Below are positions 27,276 through 35,899 of a stretch of 64,000 nt of DNA, piece after piece. Source of the DNA: Clostridiaceae bacterium (GTDB taxonomy: Bacteria > Bacillota > Clostridia > DUPQ01); NCBI GenBank assembly GCA_012838235.1, contig DUPQ01000069.1:1-64000 (forward strand), in the 5' to 3' direction. The notes beneath the pieces are model-generated. The model searched no databases. It was not told the DNA's origin and saw nothing but the letters and a program-made list of their open reading frames with translations. Both the position numbers and the translations under genes were made by a program. How positions within the stretch are numbered: position 1 is the stretch's first letter; the number at the start of each line of letters is the position of its first letter.

Positions 27276-29918
27276 ATGAAAACAAATACTTTATGCAAAT
27301 TAGTTCTTTTACTGATAACATTATCCATTCTTTTATGTTCCTGTGAGAGTGCAACTCCCACCGTATCCCGTGTTCCCTCTCCCCAAGCGGAACAATCCGA
27401 ACAACCTGTTAATACGGAAGTTATACCTTCACCGACCGATACTCCAACTCCAACACCTACTCCTACTTCCACACCGTTGCCCGCAAAGCCTACAGCATAT
27501 ACCGACGGTAAGTATTTCACCGTGGATGAACTGAACGGAGTTATATTGGACTACAATACGGAAGGCGGAGTATATGTTAATATTCCCGAAACCATAAACG
27601 GTGTAAAGATTAGAGGCATAGGTTGGCAGGCCTTTTCTTTTAAACCTCTATACGGAGTCATATTGCCCGATACGGTAACATATATCAGTGATCAGGCATT
27701 TTCCAATACCGGTTTAGTTGAGGTGCATTTGGGTAACAATGTTGAACACATAGGTTTCAGGGCTTTCAGTGATAATGTGAAGATAAATATAAAGTATAAA
27801 GACGGTGGCCGTGATTGGAATTTCTTATCTAACGGTATAGAACAAATCAAACTGCCCGATAAATTGAAATACATAGGAGATAAAGCTTTTGATAAAAACT
27901 CCATTACCTATCTAAAGCTGCCCGAAGGATTGGAATATATAGGTAAAAATGCTTTTGCGAATAATAATCTGTCTTCGGCGGATATACCCGACAGTGTAAC
28001 TTATATAGGTAAAGATGCTTTCCTGGGACTTGATTTGAATAAGATAAAGACAGGTAAAGGGCATCCGTCACACCTTTCCATAGATGACGATACGATAACG
28101 GGAGCTATAGGAAAACCTATGAGTACCCTGGTCATACCGAGTATACCGGGTGTCAACAAAATAAATCCGTTATCCTTCAACGATTATGAAGGAATAACCG
28201 AAGTGGATATTAAGCCGGGAATAGAGTATATAGGAAGGTACGCTTTCCGCACTATCAACAGGCTGGACCCGCAAAGATCTGTCACCTTGCCGGACGGTAT
28301 TAAATATATAAATCAAACTGCATTCTGGCCGGTTGAGAAACACATCTTCAACAATGCTGTTACAACCCAACCGGGTATTCCGGACTTTTCCGATAAATCA
28401 CCTGCCAATCCCTTGTACAGCTTCCCTCAGAGCAGAACCGAGATTATCCGAACAAACATATCACAAGAAGAAATTTCCACTTTTGATGAAATCTCTCCTT
28501 TGGAAGAGTGGGCTCAAAGATATATATGCACAAAGTATAAGGATAAAGATATAACAAGTTGCAACGCATACTGCGATAATAACTTGCGTGATGAGTATTA
28601 CTTAGATGATGTACTTATGTGTGATGATTACAATCTTATTGCGAATATGTGCACAATAATACTCAGAACAAACGTTGATATCGAAGGTTTGACGAAAAGG
28701 GATCTCGATTACTATATATCCGTTCAAATTGTCTATGCGGAAGATAAAGAAACAGGCCGGTTTACACTATGCGGCTTCCTGGATAAAAATGAAGCATTGG
28801 AAACAAAGAAAGACTTATACGACTATATAAAAGCGGACGGAAGATTTAAACTTAATGAAAACAAACTCAGCAAGAAGCTTTCACAAATACAGTCGGCAAT
28901 TCATATGGAAGACTTATCAAAATGTCCCGTTATAGCCGAACTTACCGGGGATGTTGAATATTTTCAAGGCAGTCTCATGGCACATGAGCACTATTTACCG
29001 GCAGGTAAAGACTGTGTAATATTCTTTGTTAAAGACCCTGTAAATAAGCTTTTTAAAGTTAATTACAAAACAAATGAAATAATATGGGAAAAAGGCTACG
29101 GCTTGATTGATTCGGGAATACTTAAGTACACGGACAGATTTCCCGATGAGGTGAATGGCGTATTTAAGTTTATGTATTACAACGGTGAATATTTTACGGA
29201 TTTTATAGATACTGACGGTAAAGTTATTGTTGAAGATGCAAAAGATTATAGGGTGGATTATATATCCGGTACCGATTGGAAGGTTATAAGCGATAACGGA
29301 AAGATAACTCTTGAGGATAGAAAAACCGGAAAATACTATATGATTCTTGATCATGTCGGATTTTCAGGTATGAATTTTACTTCAAGCAGATTTGTAAAAG
29401 CAATCAGTAAGAATAAGATTGTTATAGAATCCACATTTCCGGGAGAAGGAGCATATCATAATTGGTATTTCTCATACGATATCGATACAGGTCGTCTAAC
29501 CCATATGACAGTATATGACGACCTGCTTATATCCAACAAAGATGATAAATATGTAAGCAAAATAATCGGCACTTACGAGTATTACAACAAAGAAATATTA
29601 TACATACTAAACCCTGATGACAACACCTCTATAGATATACGTAATTGGACGGATCCCTTTGTATGTATCAATGCTTATGCGTTATCAAAGGACGGTAAAT
29701 ACCTTGCTCTTCTAACTGCAGACAGCCTTATAAAAGACGAGTATGTTATAACCTATGATAATACCGGCATAATAATAATAGACCTTGAACAGAAAAAGGT
29801 ATTGGTGCAGGATGAACTAATATTAAGTTACGGAAGTTTATCTTTTCTTGACGATAACACATTGGTTGTAAACGATCAAAAAACAATGATATATATTGAT
29901 GTTCCATCCGTTAAATAG
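27276..29918 (+). CDS. Leucine-rich repeat surface lipoprotein (BspA-type)
   Basis: The 880-residue protein begins MKTNTLCKLVLLLITLSILL then CSC, a lipoprotein signal with the lipid-modified Cys near residue 23. A Pro/Thr-rich stalk (PTPTPTPTSTP) leads to BspA-type LRRs (about 90-300), including IKLPDKLKYIGDKAFDKN and LEYIGKNAFANNNL. The C-terminal 550 residues are beta-rich with propeller-like blades (DGKYLALLTAD, LSFLDDNTLVVND). ATG at 27276 is the best start; a frame extension to 27189 gives no signal peptide. It is anchored outside the membrane and probably binds a ligand or surface. The end overlaps the convergent MinD gene by 8 bp. Confidence 0.85.
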   Translation: MKTNTLCKLVLLLITLSILLCSCESATPTVSRVPSPQAEQSEQPVNTEVIPSPTDTPTPTPTPTSTPLPAKPTAYTDGKYFTVDELNGVILDYNTEGGVYVNIPETINGVKIRGIGWQAFSFKPLYGVILPDTVTYISDQAFSNTGLVEVHLGNNVEHIGFRAFSDNVKINIKYKDGGRDWNFLSNGIEQIKLPDKLKYIGDKAFDKNSITYLKLPEGLEYIGKNAFANNNLSSADIPDSVTYIGKDAFLGLDLNKIKTGKGHPSHLSIDDDTITGAIGKPMSTLVIPSIPGVNKINPLSFNDYEGITEVDIKPGIEYIGRYAFRTINRLDPQRSVTLPDGIKYINQTAFWPVEKHIFNNAVTTQPGIPDFSDKSPANPLYSFPQSRTEIIRTNISQEEISTFDEISPLEEWAQRYICTKYKDKDITSCNAYCDNNLRDEYYLDDVLMCDDYNLIANMCTIILRTNVDIEGLTKRDLDYYISVQIVYAEDKETGRFTLCGFLDKNEALETKKDLYDYIKADGRFKLNENKLSKKLSQIQSAIHMEDLSKCPVIAELTGDVEYFQGSLMAHEHYLPAGKDCVIFFVKDPVNKLFKVNYKTNEIIWEKGYGLIDSGILKYTDRFPDEVNGVFKFMYYNGEYFTDFIDTDGKVIVEDAKDYRVDYISGTDWKVISDNGKITLEDRKTGKYYMILDHVGFSGMNFTSSRFVKAISKNKIVIESTFPGEGAYHNWYFSYDIDTGRLTHMTVYDDLLISNKDDKYVSKIIGTYEYYNKEILYILNPDDNTSIDIRNWTDPFVCINAYALSKDGKYLALLTADSLIKDEYVITYDNTGIIIIDLEQKKVLVQDELILSYGSLSFLDDNTLVVNDQKTMIYIDVPSVK

Positions 29919-30780
29919 CAAGAAGCAGAGCCATTGTCCTGTTGTAAACATCCTTAACCGCTGTTCCCGATATGCAGTCTATGTCAACAACGGTCTGACC
30001 GTTGTTGATTGCTGTTACCGCTGCCGGGTCAAAGGGTATATTGCCCGCAAGAGCTATCCCGTGCTTTTTACAATAATCTTCAATCTTTTCGGTATTACCG
30101 ATATTTGTATCGTATTTATTAATACATACGGCTATCTCTATTCCGAATATAGCCGCTGTTCCGATAATACGTTCCATATCGCTGATACCGGATATGGAAG
30201 GTTCGGCAACAATAAGTACCATGTCCACTCCGCTTAGAGAAGCAATTACCGGACAGCCTATGCCGGGTGAGCCGTCAATAATTGCAAAATCCGTATTCAC
30301 TTCTACCGACTTCATTTGTTTTTTCACTTCCGTGACAAGTAACCCCGAGTTGCCGCTGCCCATTTTGAGCTGTGCGGTGGAAAAAACTTTTTCATTATCG
30401 GAGTAAAGGGTTAATTCACCGTCCACAGAAGGAATCATCGTTATGGCTTGGGCGGGACAAACCAGTTCACATACACCGCAACCCTCACAAGCAAAAGGCT
30501 TCATCTTGTATTCTCCGTTCGACAACAGGATAGCATCAAAACGACAATGCTCTTTACACTGACCGCATGAGATACACTGTTCGGGATTTATCTCGGCTTT
30601 GGGTAATCCGTAATAGTCCTTTATTTGAGGTTGCGTTTTCCATTTTGTTACCAGATGCAAATTGGGGGCATCCACATCGCAGTCGGCACATGCTTTGGCA
30701 TCCGCCAACTTTATAAACGCACTTGCTATGGTGGTCTTTCCTGTACCGCCTTTACCGCTTAATATCAGTAACTGTCGCAT
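29911..30780 (-). CDS. MinD/ParA-superfamily ATPase with inserted two-[4Fe-4S] ferredoxin domain (second)
   Basis: The 289-residue protein has the deviant Walker A SGKGGTGKTTIA and an inserted ferredoxin domain with CISCGQCKEHC and CEGCGVCELVC, two four-cysteine clusters. DGSPGIGCPV serves as the switch region. This family (with NBP35/Mrp relatives) is thought to load or insert Fe-S clusters. It overlaps the preceding paralogue by 29 bp, with GGGGAGG ahead of the ATG. The pair is encoded with NifX-like and DUF134 proteins, a constellation recurring in anaerobes and pointing to Fe-S or FeMo-type cofactor handling. Its target enzyme is not in the window. Confidence 0.9.
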   Translation of the reverse strand: MRQLLILSGKGGTGKTTIASAFIKLADAKACADCDVDAPNLHLVTKWKTQPQIKDYYGLPKAEINPEQCISCGQCKEHCRFDAILLSNGEYKMKPFACEGCGVCELVCPAQAITMIPSVDGELTLYSDNEKVFSTAQLKMGSGNSGLLVTEVKKQMKSVEVNTDFAIIDGSPGIGCPVIASLSGVDMVLIVAEPSISGISDMERIIGTAAIFGIEIAVCINKYDTNIGNTEKIEDYCKKHGIALAGNIPFDPAAVTAINNGQTVVDIDCISGTAVKDVYNRTMALLLAI

Positions 30781-31618
30781 GTTTAACCTCCCCTACCACC
30801 CTATCAAGCAATGAAGAAAACATATCTTTATACTTCTTTTCTTCATAAGCAACTATCTTTGCATCGGAGTTTAATGCTCCGAGATCGGTATCAAACGGAA
30901 TCTTTCCCAAGATTTTAATATTATTCTCTATACAGAACCGCTCTGCCGGATTTTCTCCTTCTAAGCATTTATTAAGTACCGCTCCGAACGGCTTTTTGAA
31001 TAATTTGACCAATTGATATACCAATTCCAGGTTATGTACACCGAACAAGGTAGGCTCGGCTACCAGAATACAGTAATCCACATCCTTGATACTTTCCATT
31101 ACAACGCAGGAGGCTCCGGGAGGACAGTCAATAACGGTCAGTTTATTTGCTGCAAAATTCTTTTCCTCCAGCAGTTGATTTATAATGGGAACTCCCGAAG
31201 CTACACCGACATTCAATATCCCGGAATATACCGATACGTGTTCGGAAGTTCCTTTCCGAATACTGCCTATAACTTTATCTGTCTCGGTTAATGCTTTTTG
31301 GGGACAAACCAACATACAACCGCCGCAAAAATGGCAGATATCATCAAAAATAATCAGATTATCCGCGGTATGCGCCAATGCATTGAACTTGCAGAAGTTA
31401 ACGCATTTACGGCATCCGTTGCATAATGTTTCATCAACTTTCGGAACCTTTACCGTTACATCTTCTTCTTTAATTCCTTCGGGCGCAAAAAACAGATGGC
31501 CGTTCGGTTCCTCCACATCACAGTCTATATATGTTGCACTCTTTGCAACCGCCGCTAAGTTGACCGACACCAATGTTTTTCCTGTACCGCCCTTACCGCT
31601 CAGTACGGCAATTCTCAT
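30752..31618 (-). CDS. MinD/ParA-superfamily ATPase with inserted two-[4Fe-4S] ferredoxin domain (first)
   Basis: This 288-residue paralogue of the next gene carries LSGKGGTGKTLVSVNLA, CNGCRKCVNFC and CHFCGGCMLVC, then DCPPGASC. The start at 31618 follows GAGGAT. A longer frame to 31660 would overlap the NifX-like gene. The two ATPases probably work as a heterodimer, since such pairs are always adjacent. They may transfer Fe-S clusters with ATP hydrolysis. Confidence 0.9.
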   Translation of the reverse strand: MRIAVLSGKGGTGKTLVSVNLAAVAKSATYIDCDVEEPNGHLFFAPEGIKEEDVTVKVPKVDETLCNGCRKCVNFCKFNALAHTADNLIIFDDICHFCGGCMLVCPQKALTETDKVIGSIRKGTSEHVSVYSGILNVGVASGVPIINQLLEEKNFAANKLTVIDCPPGASCVVMESIKDVDYCILVAEPTLFGVHNLELVYQLVKLFKKPFGAVLNKCLEGENPAERFCIENNIKILGKIPFDTDLGALNSDAKIVAYEEKKYKDMFSSLLDRVVGEVKHATVTDIKR

Positions 31619-31628
31619 ATTTTTATCC

Positions 31629-31988
31629 TCAGCGTCCGTGAAATCCTGCATGAATTTCATCTAATAACGAAAGTTTGCCCGCAACAAAAGCATCAATGTT
31701 ATCCTTTGCCGAACCCGCAACCGTTTTATAAATCAAAATATCGGCCGATTGTATGACATGAGCTGCGTTTTGTCCGCAACGCGGAGCCAATACAACTTTT
31801 ACTTTGTTATCTATTATTGTCTGTGCAGCCTTAATTCCCGCACCTCCCATGCTGGTTGCGGCACTGTTTTCTATAAATTTACTATCCTTGGTTTCCGTGT
31901 CGTAAATAAGGAAATACGGAGCTCTGCCGAATGATGCATATACATTCGACTCATAACTTTTCTCTGTTACCGGAACTGCTACTTTCAT
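31629..31988 (-). CDS. NifX/NifB C-terminal-like (dinitrogenase iron-molybdenum cofactor) domain protein
   Basis: The 119-residue protein reads MKVAVPVTEKSYESNVYASF, then an APYFLIYDTE strand and GGAGIKAAQTIIDNKV, typical of the DiNase_FeMo_co fold found in NifX, NafY and the NifB C-terminus. The cavity is thought to hold metal-sulfur clusters. AGGAGGATTATC precedes the ATG. In nitrogen-non-fixing anaerobes such proteins travel with MinD-type ATPases, as here. No nitrogenase genes are visible, so nitrogen fixation is not implied. Confidence 0.9.
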   Translation of the reverse strand: MKVAVPVTEKSYESNVYASFGRAPYFLIYDTETKDSKFIENSAATSMGGAGIKAAQTIIDNKVKVVLAPRCGQNAAHVIQSADILIYKTVAGSAKDNIDAFVAGKLSLLDEIHAGFHGR

Positions 31989-32022
31989 GATAATCCTCCT
32001 GTTTTTTTTAATATTCAATAAC

Positions 32023-32382
32023 CTATTCTTCAAAACGTCTGCCGCGTCTGTGTCTGTTACACCTGCGTCCGCAGTCATTTACAAATTCATCACAAAGCAG
32101 ATATTCACCGCCTTCAATCAGCAGAACTTTACCGTTTACTAAAGATTCAGCCAACTTTTTTCTGGCTTCAACATAAATACCCTGTACGGTACTTCTGGCA
32201 ACATTCATTTGCTTTGCACACTCTTCCTGCATTAACCCTTCCAAATCTATAAGCCTTATGGTCTCATACTCATCTACAGTCATGTTTACAAAACCGTTTG
32301 CTCCGGTAGGTAAATCAAGCGGTCCGAATCGCTTAATCTTCGGTAAGTAACAAACCCTTCTTCTCTTCATAGGTCTGGCCAT
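32023..32382 (-). CDS. DUF134-family DNA-binding protein
   Basis: The 119-residue protein begins MARPMKRRRVCYLPKIKRFG and contains MTVDEYETIRLIDLEGLMQEECA and MNVARSTVQGIYVEARKKL, a sigma-70 region 4-like helix-turn-helix. A cysteine/basic tail follows. DUF134 proteins usually accompany NifX-like and MinD-like proteins and are probable regulators of that operon, possibly cluster-sensing through the C-terminal cysteines. It is the first gene of the four-gene unit. Confidence 0.9.
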   Translation of the reverse strand: MARPMKRRRVCYLPKIKRFGPLDLPTGANGFVNMTVDEYETIRLIDLEGLMQEECAKQMNVARSTVQGIYVEARKKLAESLVNGKVLLIEGGEYLLCDEFVNDCGRRCNRHRRGRRFEE

Positions 32383-32490
32383 TAATGATTACCTCCTCTG
32401 CCTGCACAAATAGTCTACACCTATAATTATATATTGTTTCCGGCATATGTCAATAACTTGTCTGTTTGTATATAGATTGATATAGAAAAT

Positions 32491-33453
32491 TTAACTGTTC
32501 AAAACAGATATCCTTGCAGTTATAAGCTGCTCCAATTCCGATTTCATATTATCCGGAAGGTAAGAATCCCGACACATGGAAAGATATGTGTCTTTCAATG
32601 ACACCACTTGATTTATTATCTTTTCCGCCGATTTTATAGGTATTTGCGAATTCTCTGCAAATGTGAGGAAGTCTTTCCTTCTTATATTCCGTTTCTTCCC
32701 GTTAAGAGTAAGTGCAAACTGATCTTCATCTTCAGGAAGAATAATATTAACCGGTAACAAGTCATATGCCGAAGAGAGAACATATTGTCGACTACCGGGT
32801 GCAGTCTCTATTAATGAAAAATTTTTCAAATGCATATCGCTATTACCTACCGCATAGGAAAACACTATTCTGAAGAAAAGCTCGGATAAATCCAATCCGC
32901 TGTTAATCGAATATCTTGATATTATCTTGGCACATTGTTCATATGATCCGTGATATTTGTCCGCCGTTAATCGTCCGCTTAACTGGCAGAAGTCTTCCAT
33001 TGCAAGCATATGTGTTTTAAGACTTTTCTTACTTATCAGAATACGGTCAACACGTCTTGTAATAAATGCATAACTGTTATCTTTCATCATTAATAATGCA
33101 AAAGGAACGGTTTTAATACCTGTCTCAAATGCCATACGCATAACCAGGTATTCCGCCTCAGGTAAAGAAGAATATTCAGATACCTGAGGTTTTAAAATAT
33201 ATCCTGTCGGATAGTTCACCAGAGTCAACCTCAAATTGTTATCATGAGTCAATTGAAGAGATATTTTCTTCTGAACTCCGGCAACGGAAATCCCCTTTTT
33301 TACATTTTCATTTACATACCGCTCCAATATTTCGTCAGATAAATCCATACTCGGAAGTTTTTTTGTAAAAAAGAATTTTTTCACACAGGCATCATGCCAG
33401 AATGAAGCATTAGTATTTTCATTTAAAGGTTTTCCGCAACATAAACATTTCAT
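32491..33453 (-). CDS. hipT: HipT-like Ser/Thr kinase toxin (HipA C-terminal family)
   Basis: The 320-residue protein is the kinase part of a tripartite HipBST locus. It has an N-terminal cysteine pair (CLCCGKPL), the Gly-rich loop SVAGVQKKISL, catalytic GNSDMHLKNFSL (Asp and Asn of the kinase loop) and the metal-binding SSAYDLLPV. It lacks the N-terminal subdomain of HipA, which is supplied by the preceding small gene. HipA-family kinases phosphorylate glutamyl- or tryptophanyl-tRNA synthetase and stop growth. The ATG overlaps the hipS stop. Confidence 0.88.
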   Translation of the reverse strand: MKCLCCGKPLNENTNASFWHDACVKKFFFTKKLPSMDLSDEILERYVNENVKKGISVAGVQKKISLQLTHDNNLRLTLVNYPTGYILKPQVSEYSSLPEAEYLVMRMAFETGIKTVPFALLMMKDNSYAFITRRVDRILISKKSLKTHMLAMEDFCQLSGRLTADKYHGSYEQCAKIISRYSINSGLDLSELFFRIVFSYAVGNSDMHLKNFSLIETAPGSRQYVLSSAYDLLPVNIILPEDEDQFALTLNGKKRNIRRKDFLTFAENSQIPIKSAEKIINQVVSLKDTYLSMCRDSYLPDNMKSELEQLITARISVLNS

Positions 33454-33785
33454 TTTTTCACCTGTCTGATGCTCACATCACCAATACAATCCTGACAAGC
33501 CACCATGAGTATACCGAACCGATCCTGTTTATTTATTTTCCAGTTGCGGGATACAACTTCTAAAAACCATCCTTCGGGTATAAGCCCGTCAAAAAAGGAA
33601 AAGAGTGTTTTAGATTGATATGCTTCTTCCCGCTTCGGTAAAGTCAGGCTTACAAAAGCAGCTTCAGGATTGTTCAAATACTCTTTATCGTATTGAAACA
33701 GGTATCCCGTATCGGTTTCTTTCAATACACCGGCATATATATCCTGCACATACACAAAAACTGTTCTGTAGGAATCCTGCATCAT
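33450..33785 (-). CDS. hipS: HipS-like antitoxin (HipA N-terminal subdomain protein)
   Basis: This 111-residue protein corresponds to the HipA N-subdomain-1 as a separate chain. It contains VYVQDIYAGVLKE, LTLPKREEAYQSKTLFSFFDGL and IPEGWFLEVV. In characterised HipBST systems the small HipS neutralises the HipT kinase through a tryptophan in a similar segment; the Trp of EGWF fits that role. The 4-bp overlaps with both neighbours indicate translational coupling. The assignment as antitoxin rests on comparison with HipBST, not on sequence alone. Confidence 0.85.
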   Translation of the reverse strand: MMQDSYRTVFVYVQDIYAGVLKETDTGYLFQYDKEYLNNPEAAFVSLTLPKREEAYQSKTLFSFFDGLIPEGWFLEVVSRNWKINKQDRFGILMVACQDCIGDVSIRQVKK

Positions 33786-33988
33786 TCATCCTTTCTTCCG
33801 GGAACCGCTTTCATACCGAACATTCCGAGAGCCTGATTTACCTTATCCAGTCTGACTGTCTCTTTTCCCTGCTCCAACTCGCGTATAAAACGAAGTCCCA
33901 GTCCGGAACGTATAGCAAAATCCACCTGAGTCAGGCCTGCTCCTTTTCTCTTCCGTTTTATATACTTTCCAATAGTATCCATAACCAC
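33782..33988 (-). CDS. hipB: HipB-like XRE-family regulator
   Basis: The protein of about 68 residues carries an XRE helix-turn-helix (IGKYIKRKRKGAGLTQVDFA, LGLRFIRELEQGKETV). It is the first gene of the hipBST operon and would repress it through the palindromes just upstream. A GTG at 33988 or ATG at 33982 can start; neither has a good ribosome site, suggesting low or near-leaderless translation. Confidence 0.85.
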   Translation of the reverse strand: MVMDTIGKYIKRKRKGAGLTQVDFAIRSGLGLRFIRELEQGKETVRLDKVNQALGMFGMKAVPGRKDE

Positions 33989-33990
33989 AT

Positions 33991-34091
33991 ATTACACCCG
34001 ATAGGGTAATATGTCAACACTTTTGCTAATAATTATACCTATATGGGTATAATATATGCTATTTTCACATATTTATACCTTTTAGGGTATA
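33991..34091. promoter_or_regulatory. Three related palindromes, probable HipB operators
   Basis: Three imperfect palindromes share TACC...GGGTA: 33991-34010 (ATTACACCCGATAGGGTAAT), 34032-34053 and 34074-34091. The second contains TATAAT on the minus strand, which may be the -10 of hipB. The first abuts the start codon. The spacing of about 40 bp would place them on one side of the helix, allowing cooperative repression. Confidence 0.7.
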
Positions 34092-34096
34092 TTTTA

Positions 34097-35518
34097 CTAT
34101 TGCTTATCCGACAGTTCACGTCCCTTTTGTGTTGTTACATATTGCTGATTCTTACTTGTCGGTTTGTCCGGAACTGTCATTCTCAATAAGCCTTCTTCAA
34201 GTAACGGGTTGATATATGCTCTTCTGAAATAGGTTTTATGGGACATTCCGAACCATTTCATTATGCTTTCCAGTGTCCGCTCAACCGTGCAAAAAGCAAG
34301 TATGTCTTTTACTTTAATACCTTGGTCACTGACTTGGTCACTATCTTGGTCATTTTGCTTACTTCCGATATCATATTTGACTCCTAATTCGGAAAAACCG
34401 TAAGGAGCGGTAAAATGAATCATTATATCACCGGGATGTACCTTAAATTGCGGCATAGGTACATTTTCCACTTTGCAGGCATTAAAAATTTTCTCAATAC
34501 CGCGCCCCCAGCTTTCAATGTGACCGGCAAGATAAAAAACATTGGCAACATCGGGATTGAAAGGAATGGAATTGTGTTTACCCAATAAGTCATCAAGTGT
34601 CCAATGCTCAGGGAGCCTGCCGACATTACCTATGTAAAGCTGATCGCTATACACACTAATCTGTATGGGAATCTTACTGCTATAATCTTTGTGGCATATA
34701 GCGTTCAGTATTGCTTCTCTCAAGGCTTCATCCGGAACAAAATAGCGTTCTATTCTCTGAATACCTTCGTATGTAATTCTCGCTTTCATATACTTAAGGT
34801 GCACAACTTCCATAACACGATCTATCTGATTAATCAAAGGTCCATGGATTTCATCCTGATACTCCAAATCTGCGTGATTGCGAAAGAAACCTATCTTCAC
34901 ATATGCACCCTGTTGCCATCTTTGAGGATTCTCGGAAAATAAAAGCATTGCCGCATTGGTCAGATAACCGTTTTTAATCAATCCCATCCGACTGAAAAGA
35001 ACATCATTCGGCTCATCTAAGTACTCAGCAGGAATCCTGCCTTTTTTTGCTGCCAATTTTTTAAAATGGTCAACTGCTTTATCACTGATGTCTTCCATTT
35101 TAAAACCGGGTATAGGTAAACTGTCCCAATTTACACCTCTTTTACTTAAAATATAGCTTTCAAGTGCACTCCCGCTTAAGCGTTGATTAGTAGCACCGCT
35201 ACGGACATAATAACTGCCGTTACAGGAAATCGGAACAGGATAGGAAGGTACTATAATTTCAATCAAGTCTTTTCCGCCTTCCTGAACAAGCTTAATCTCA
35301 ACAATAATTCCCAAGGCATCACGAATTTTATTCGGTAGATCGGTCATCAATTTCTTCGCATTAATCACACCTACAGCTTCTCCTGCATCGCTTCTACCCA
35401 ATACAATAATTCCGCCGGTACTATTAGCAAAACCGCAAATCCAAGCCAAATATTCATCTTTCCAACGTTCTTTCCATTCCGTTGTTTGTGATTCCTGCAA
35501 GGTCGTGTACTCCTTCAT
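34097..35518 (-). CDS. AlbA_2 (Schlafen-like) domain ATP-binding protein
   Basis: The 473-residue protein has an N-terminal AlbA_2 domain (QTTEWKERWKDEYLAWICGFANSTGG, about 8-130) and a RecG-related HATPase_c_4 segment (LREAILNAICHKDYS, about 260-300; ESWGRGIEKI near 355). The C-terminal part is winged-helix-like with repeated DQVSDQ residues. Such proteins are variously annotated as divergent AAA or RecG-like and often occur in defence-rich or mobile regions; the function is not established. It lies immediately upstream of the hipBST promoter, and its leader is the 106-bp repeat also found near dinD. Confidence 0.85.
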   Translation of the reverse strand: MKEYTTLQESQTTEWKERWKDEYLAWICGFANSTGGIIVLGRSDAGEAVGVINAKKLMTDLPNKIRDALGIIVEIKLVQEGGKDLIEIIVPSYPVPISCNGSYYVRSGATNQRLSGSALESYILSKRGVNWDSLPIPGFKMEDISDKAVDHFKKLAAKKGRIPAEYLDEPNDVLFSRMGLIKNGYLTNAAMLLFSENPQRWQQGAYVKIGFFRNHADLEYQDEIHGPLINQIDRVMEVVHLKYMKARITYEGIQRIERYFVPDEALREAILNAICHKDYSSKIPIQISVYSDQLYIGNVGRLPEHWTLDDLLGKHNSIPFNPDVANVFYLAGHIESWGRGIEKIFNACKVENVPMPQFKVHPGDIMIHFTAPYGFSELGVKYDIGSKQNDQDSDQVSDQGIKVKDILAFCTVERTLESIMKWFGMSHKTYFRRAYINPLLEEGLLRMTVPDKPTSKNQQYVTTQKGRELSDKQ

Positions 35519-35530
35519 TTATTTAGTAAC

Positions 35531-35636
35531 TAAACATATTTTACCATCTGTATGCAAGCAATTCTATTAAAAACAGCATATTCTGACCGTATCTGAACTA
35601 TGTTATATATTTTAGAATATATCGCAAATATGTTGC
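35531..35636. repeat. 106-bp direct repeat, copy 1
   Basis: It begins TAAACATATTTTACCAT and contains CATATTCTGACCGTATCTGA, unbroken in both copies, ending TTGTTGC or TATGTTGC. The second copy is 39035-39140, with roughly 85-90 percent identity by eye. Each is just upstream of a minus-strand accessory gene (AlbA_2 and dinD remnant). Confidence 0.85.
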
Positions 35637-35899
35637 ACAATTCTAAAGTCCCGCGAATTTGCAAAGGAGATTTTTACGTAACCCGCTGTCGGATATTTTA
35701 AATGTAAAAACTTTTCTGTAATTCGTAATATCATGTACATCAACTAAATCATCTAAGCATATTAAATTCCTTCCGTTATTACGGTAAATTCCTATTATAT
35801 TGTTTTTTTTGTGATATGATTAAGTATATAACATGCTACCGTTTTGGAGCCTTTTGAAAATATTGAGTACAGCGCGTACTCAAGGACGAGGAGGATAAA
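35637..35899. promoter_or_regulatory. Upstream region of ftsH
   Basis: This AT-rich region has a likely -10 (TATGAT at about 35815) but no clear -35. GGACGAGGAGG precedes the ftsH ATG. No other gene is visible. Confidence 0.4.

Noticed and set aside
29911-31988. Nitrogen fixation locus (NifX/NifH-like names)
   Set aside because: The ATPases carry ferredoxin inserts and MinD-type Walker A; no nifH, nifD, nifK or nifB radical SAM gene is present.
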